Below the pieces are notes generated by a model, which saw only the letters and a program-made list of their open reading frames with translations, ran no database searches and was not told the origin of the DNA. A stretch of 15,204 bases of DNA, taken from CAG-791 sp045113775 (GTDB lineage Bacteria > Bacillota > Clostridia > Lachnospirales > Lachnospiraceae). Shown here piece by piece: positions 14,702 to 15,204 of this stretch. Both the position numbers and the translations under genes were made by a program. How positions within the stretch are numbered: position 1 is the first letter of the stretch; each line of letters begins with the position of its first letter. Location of the stretch: contig JBGUJH010000124.1 in assembly GCA_045113775.1 (NCBI GenBank), positions 1-15,204 of the forward strand, given 5' to 3'.

Positions 14702-15204
14702 TTATATCCTCTCATAAACCGTACTATCCGCCGGAAAGACATGCGGCGATTCGCCTCCGGCATTGCAAGCCATGCAGATATCATGCAGGAACTCGCTATC
14801 CGTCATTAACTTCTGCAGATTGAGGCAGTCAAGCCATTTCAGCCCATAATTATTATTGTCCAAAAAAGTGAAATATGTCTTGAATCCTGCCGCCTCCAAA
14901 ACCGCCCAGCTATGTACAGCACTCACCTCCGTGCCAAACGGAGTGCCTGCCCAGTTAAGCATTATATCCGACGTCCACCCGGGCGGATCACCCGCTGCCT
15001 CAGCAGTTCCGGCTCCCGCGGAGCCTCCTGCGGAGCCACCGGCGTTCCCCTTAAACACCAAAAACGGCACCCCGCACACCTCTCCTTTGATCGTTCCTTG
15101 TTTCAGGAACTCCGGAAACACATTATCCGTATCAATAAACGGAGAGACCGCCCGGATATTGCCCGTATTATAATACAGCTCGAGCATTGTCGGCAGGCCG
15201 CAGC
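14702..15204 (-). CDS. Unrecognised protein, C-terminal part (5' end beyond window)
   Basis: The minus-strand frame is open from the window edge to a TAA at 14702. An ATG at 15187 lacks a ribosome binding site, and the frame continues upstream (CGLPT before it), so the real start is probably outside. Codon use and the spread of Trp, Tyr and Phe (HSWAVLEAAGFKTYFTF) look like a genuine protein. A Gly/Ser/Ala-rich stretch near residues 48-65 of the 15187 frame (GGSAGGSAGAG) looks like a flexible linker or low-complexity insertion. It separates an N-terminal piece (ending KGEVCGVPFLVFKGN) from the C-terminal one. Cysteines lie in CMAC near the end. No family was recognised. A convergent terminator follows the stop. 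Confidence 0.65.
   Translation of the reverse strand, partial: CGLPTMLELYYNTGNIRAVSPFIDTDNVFPEFLKQGTIKGEVCGVPFLVFKGNAGGSAGGSAGAGTAEAAGDPPGWTSDIMLNWAGTPFGTEVSAVHSWAVLEAAGFKTYFTFLDNNNYGLKWLDCLNLQKLMTDSEFLHDICMACNAGGESPHVFPADSTVYERI

Noticed and set aside
14856..15173. Plus-strand 105-codon frame, Pro/Ala-rich
   Set aside because: It is antisense to the minus-strand gene, which is open across the whole 503 bases, has better codon use and is followed by a terminator.
1..15204. CRISPR array, tRNA/rRNA genes, complete insertion sequence
   Set aside because: No regularly spaced long repeats, no cloverleaf-like or rRNA-like stretches and no transposase motifs were found on reading both strands.

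Overview
The window looks like chromosomal DNA of a gut-type Clostridia bacterium, probably Lachnospiraceae. This is inferred from strong GGAGG-type ribosome binding sites, compact rho-independent terminators, and the families present: an SPFH/zinc-ribbon cassette, an Old Yellow Enzyme with Fe-S and FAD modules, and a MerR regulator. No rRNA, tRNA, CRISPR array or intact insertion sequence was seen. All genes but one lie on the minus strand, so they are described below from right to left in transcription order.

Right edge (14.7-15.2 kb): the 3' part of an unrecognised minus-strand gene converges on a plus-strand MerR-family regulator gene (13.6-14.6 kb), and the two share a hairpin terminator. 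The regulator's promoter carries a perfect 16-bp palindrome across its spacer and -10 box, which suggests autoregulation. Divergent to it is a 1153-residue multidomain redox protein (9.86-13.3 kb). Its modules are, in order: an Old Yellow Enzyme-type flavin domain, a four-cysteine Fe-S motif, an FAD/NAD(P)-binding reductase part, a complete extended short-chain dehydrogenase/epimerase domain and a C-terminal zinc-ribbon-like domain. The gene ends at a very strong hairpin terminator. The divergent arrangement suggests that the MerR protein controls the enzyme in response to a small molecule.

Middle (8.8-9.8 kb): a poorly coding boundary zone. It holds degenerate reading-frame fragments, an orphan 98-residue gene with a TTG start, and a long composite inverted-repeat structure of unknown purpose. 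Next comes a compact three-gene set (6.0-8.8 kb): an SPFH-domain protein with C-terminal double zinc ribbons, a four-helix membrane protein (start and stop overlap by one base) and a protein with an N-terminal zinc ribbon and C-terminal coiled coil. This resembles membrane-stress sets such as Bacillus ydjFGHI. A terminator closes the set.

Left (0-5.9 kb): a type 1 BREX phage-defence operon in the usual order brxA-brxB-brxC-pglX, cut by the left window edge inside pglX. A consensus-like promoter immediately upstream of brxA sits inside what would be an over-long brxA reading frame and supports a corrected 205-residue BrxA. PglZ and BrxL would be expected beyond the edge. In BREX, BrxA, BrxB and the BrxC ATPase act with the PglX methyltransferase and PglZ to mark self DNA and block phage replication. 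The SPFH cassette next to it may be a co-located stress or defence accessory, but a terminator and a promoter separate the two transcription units.
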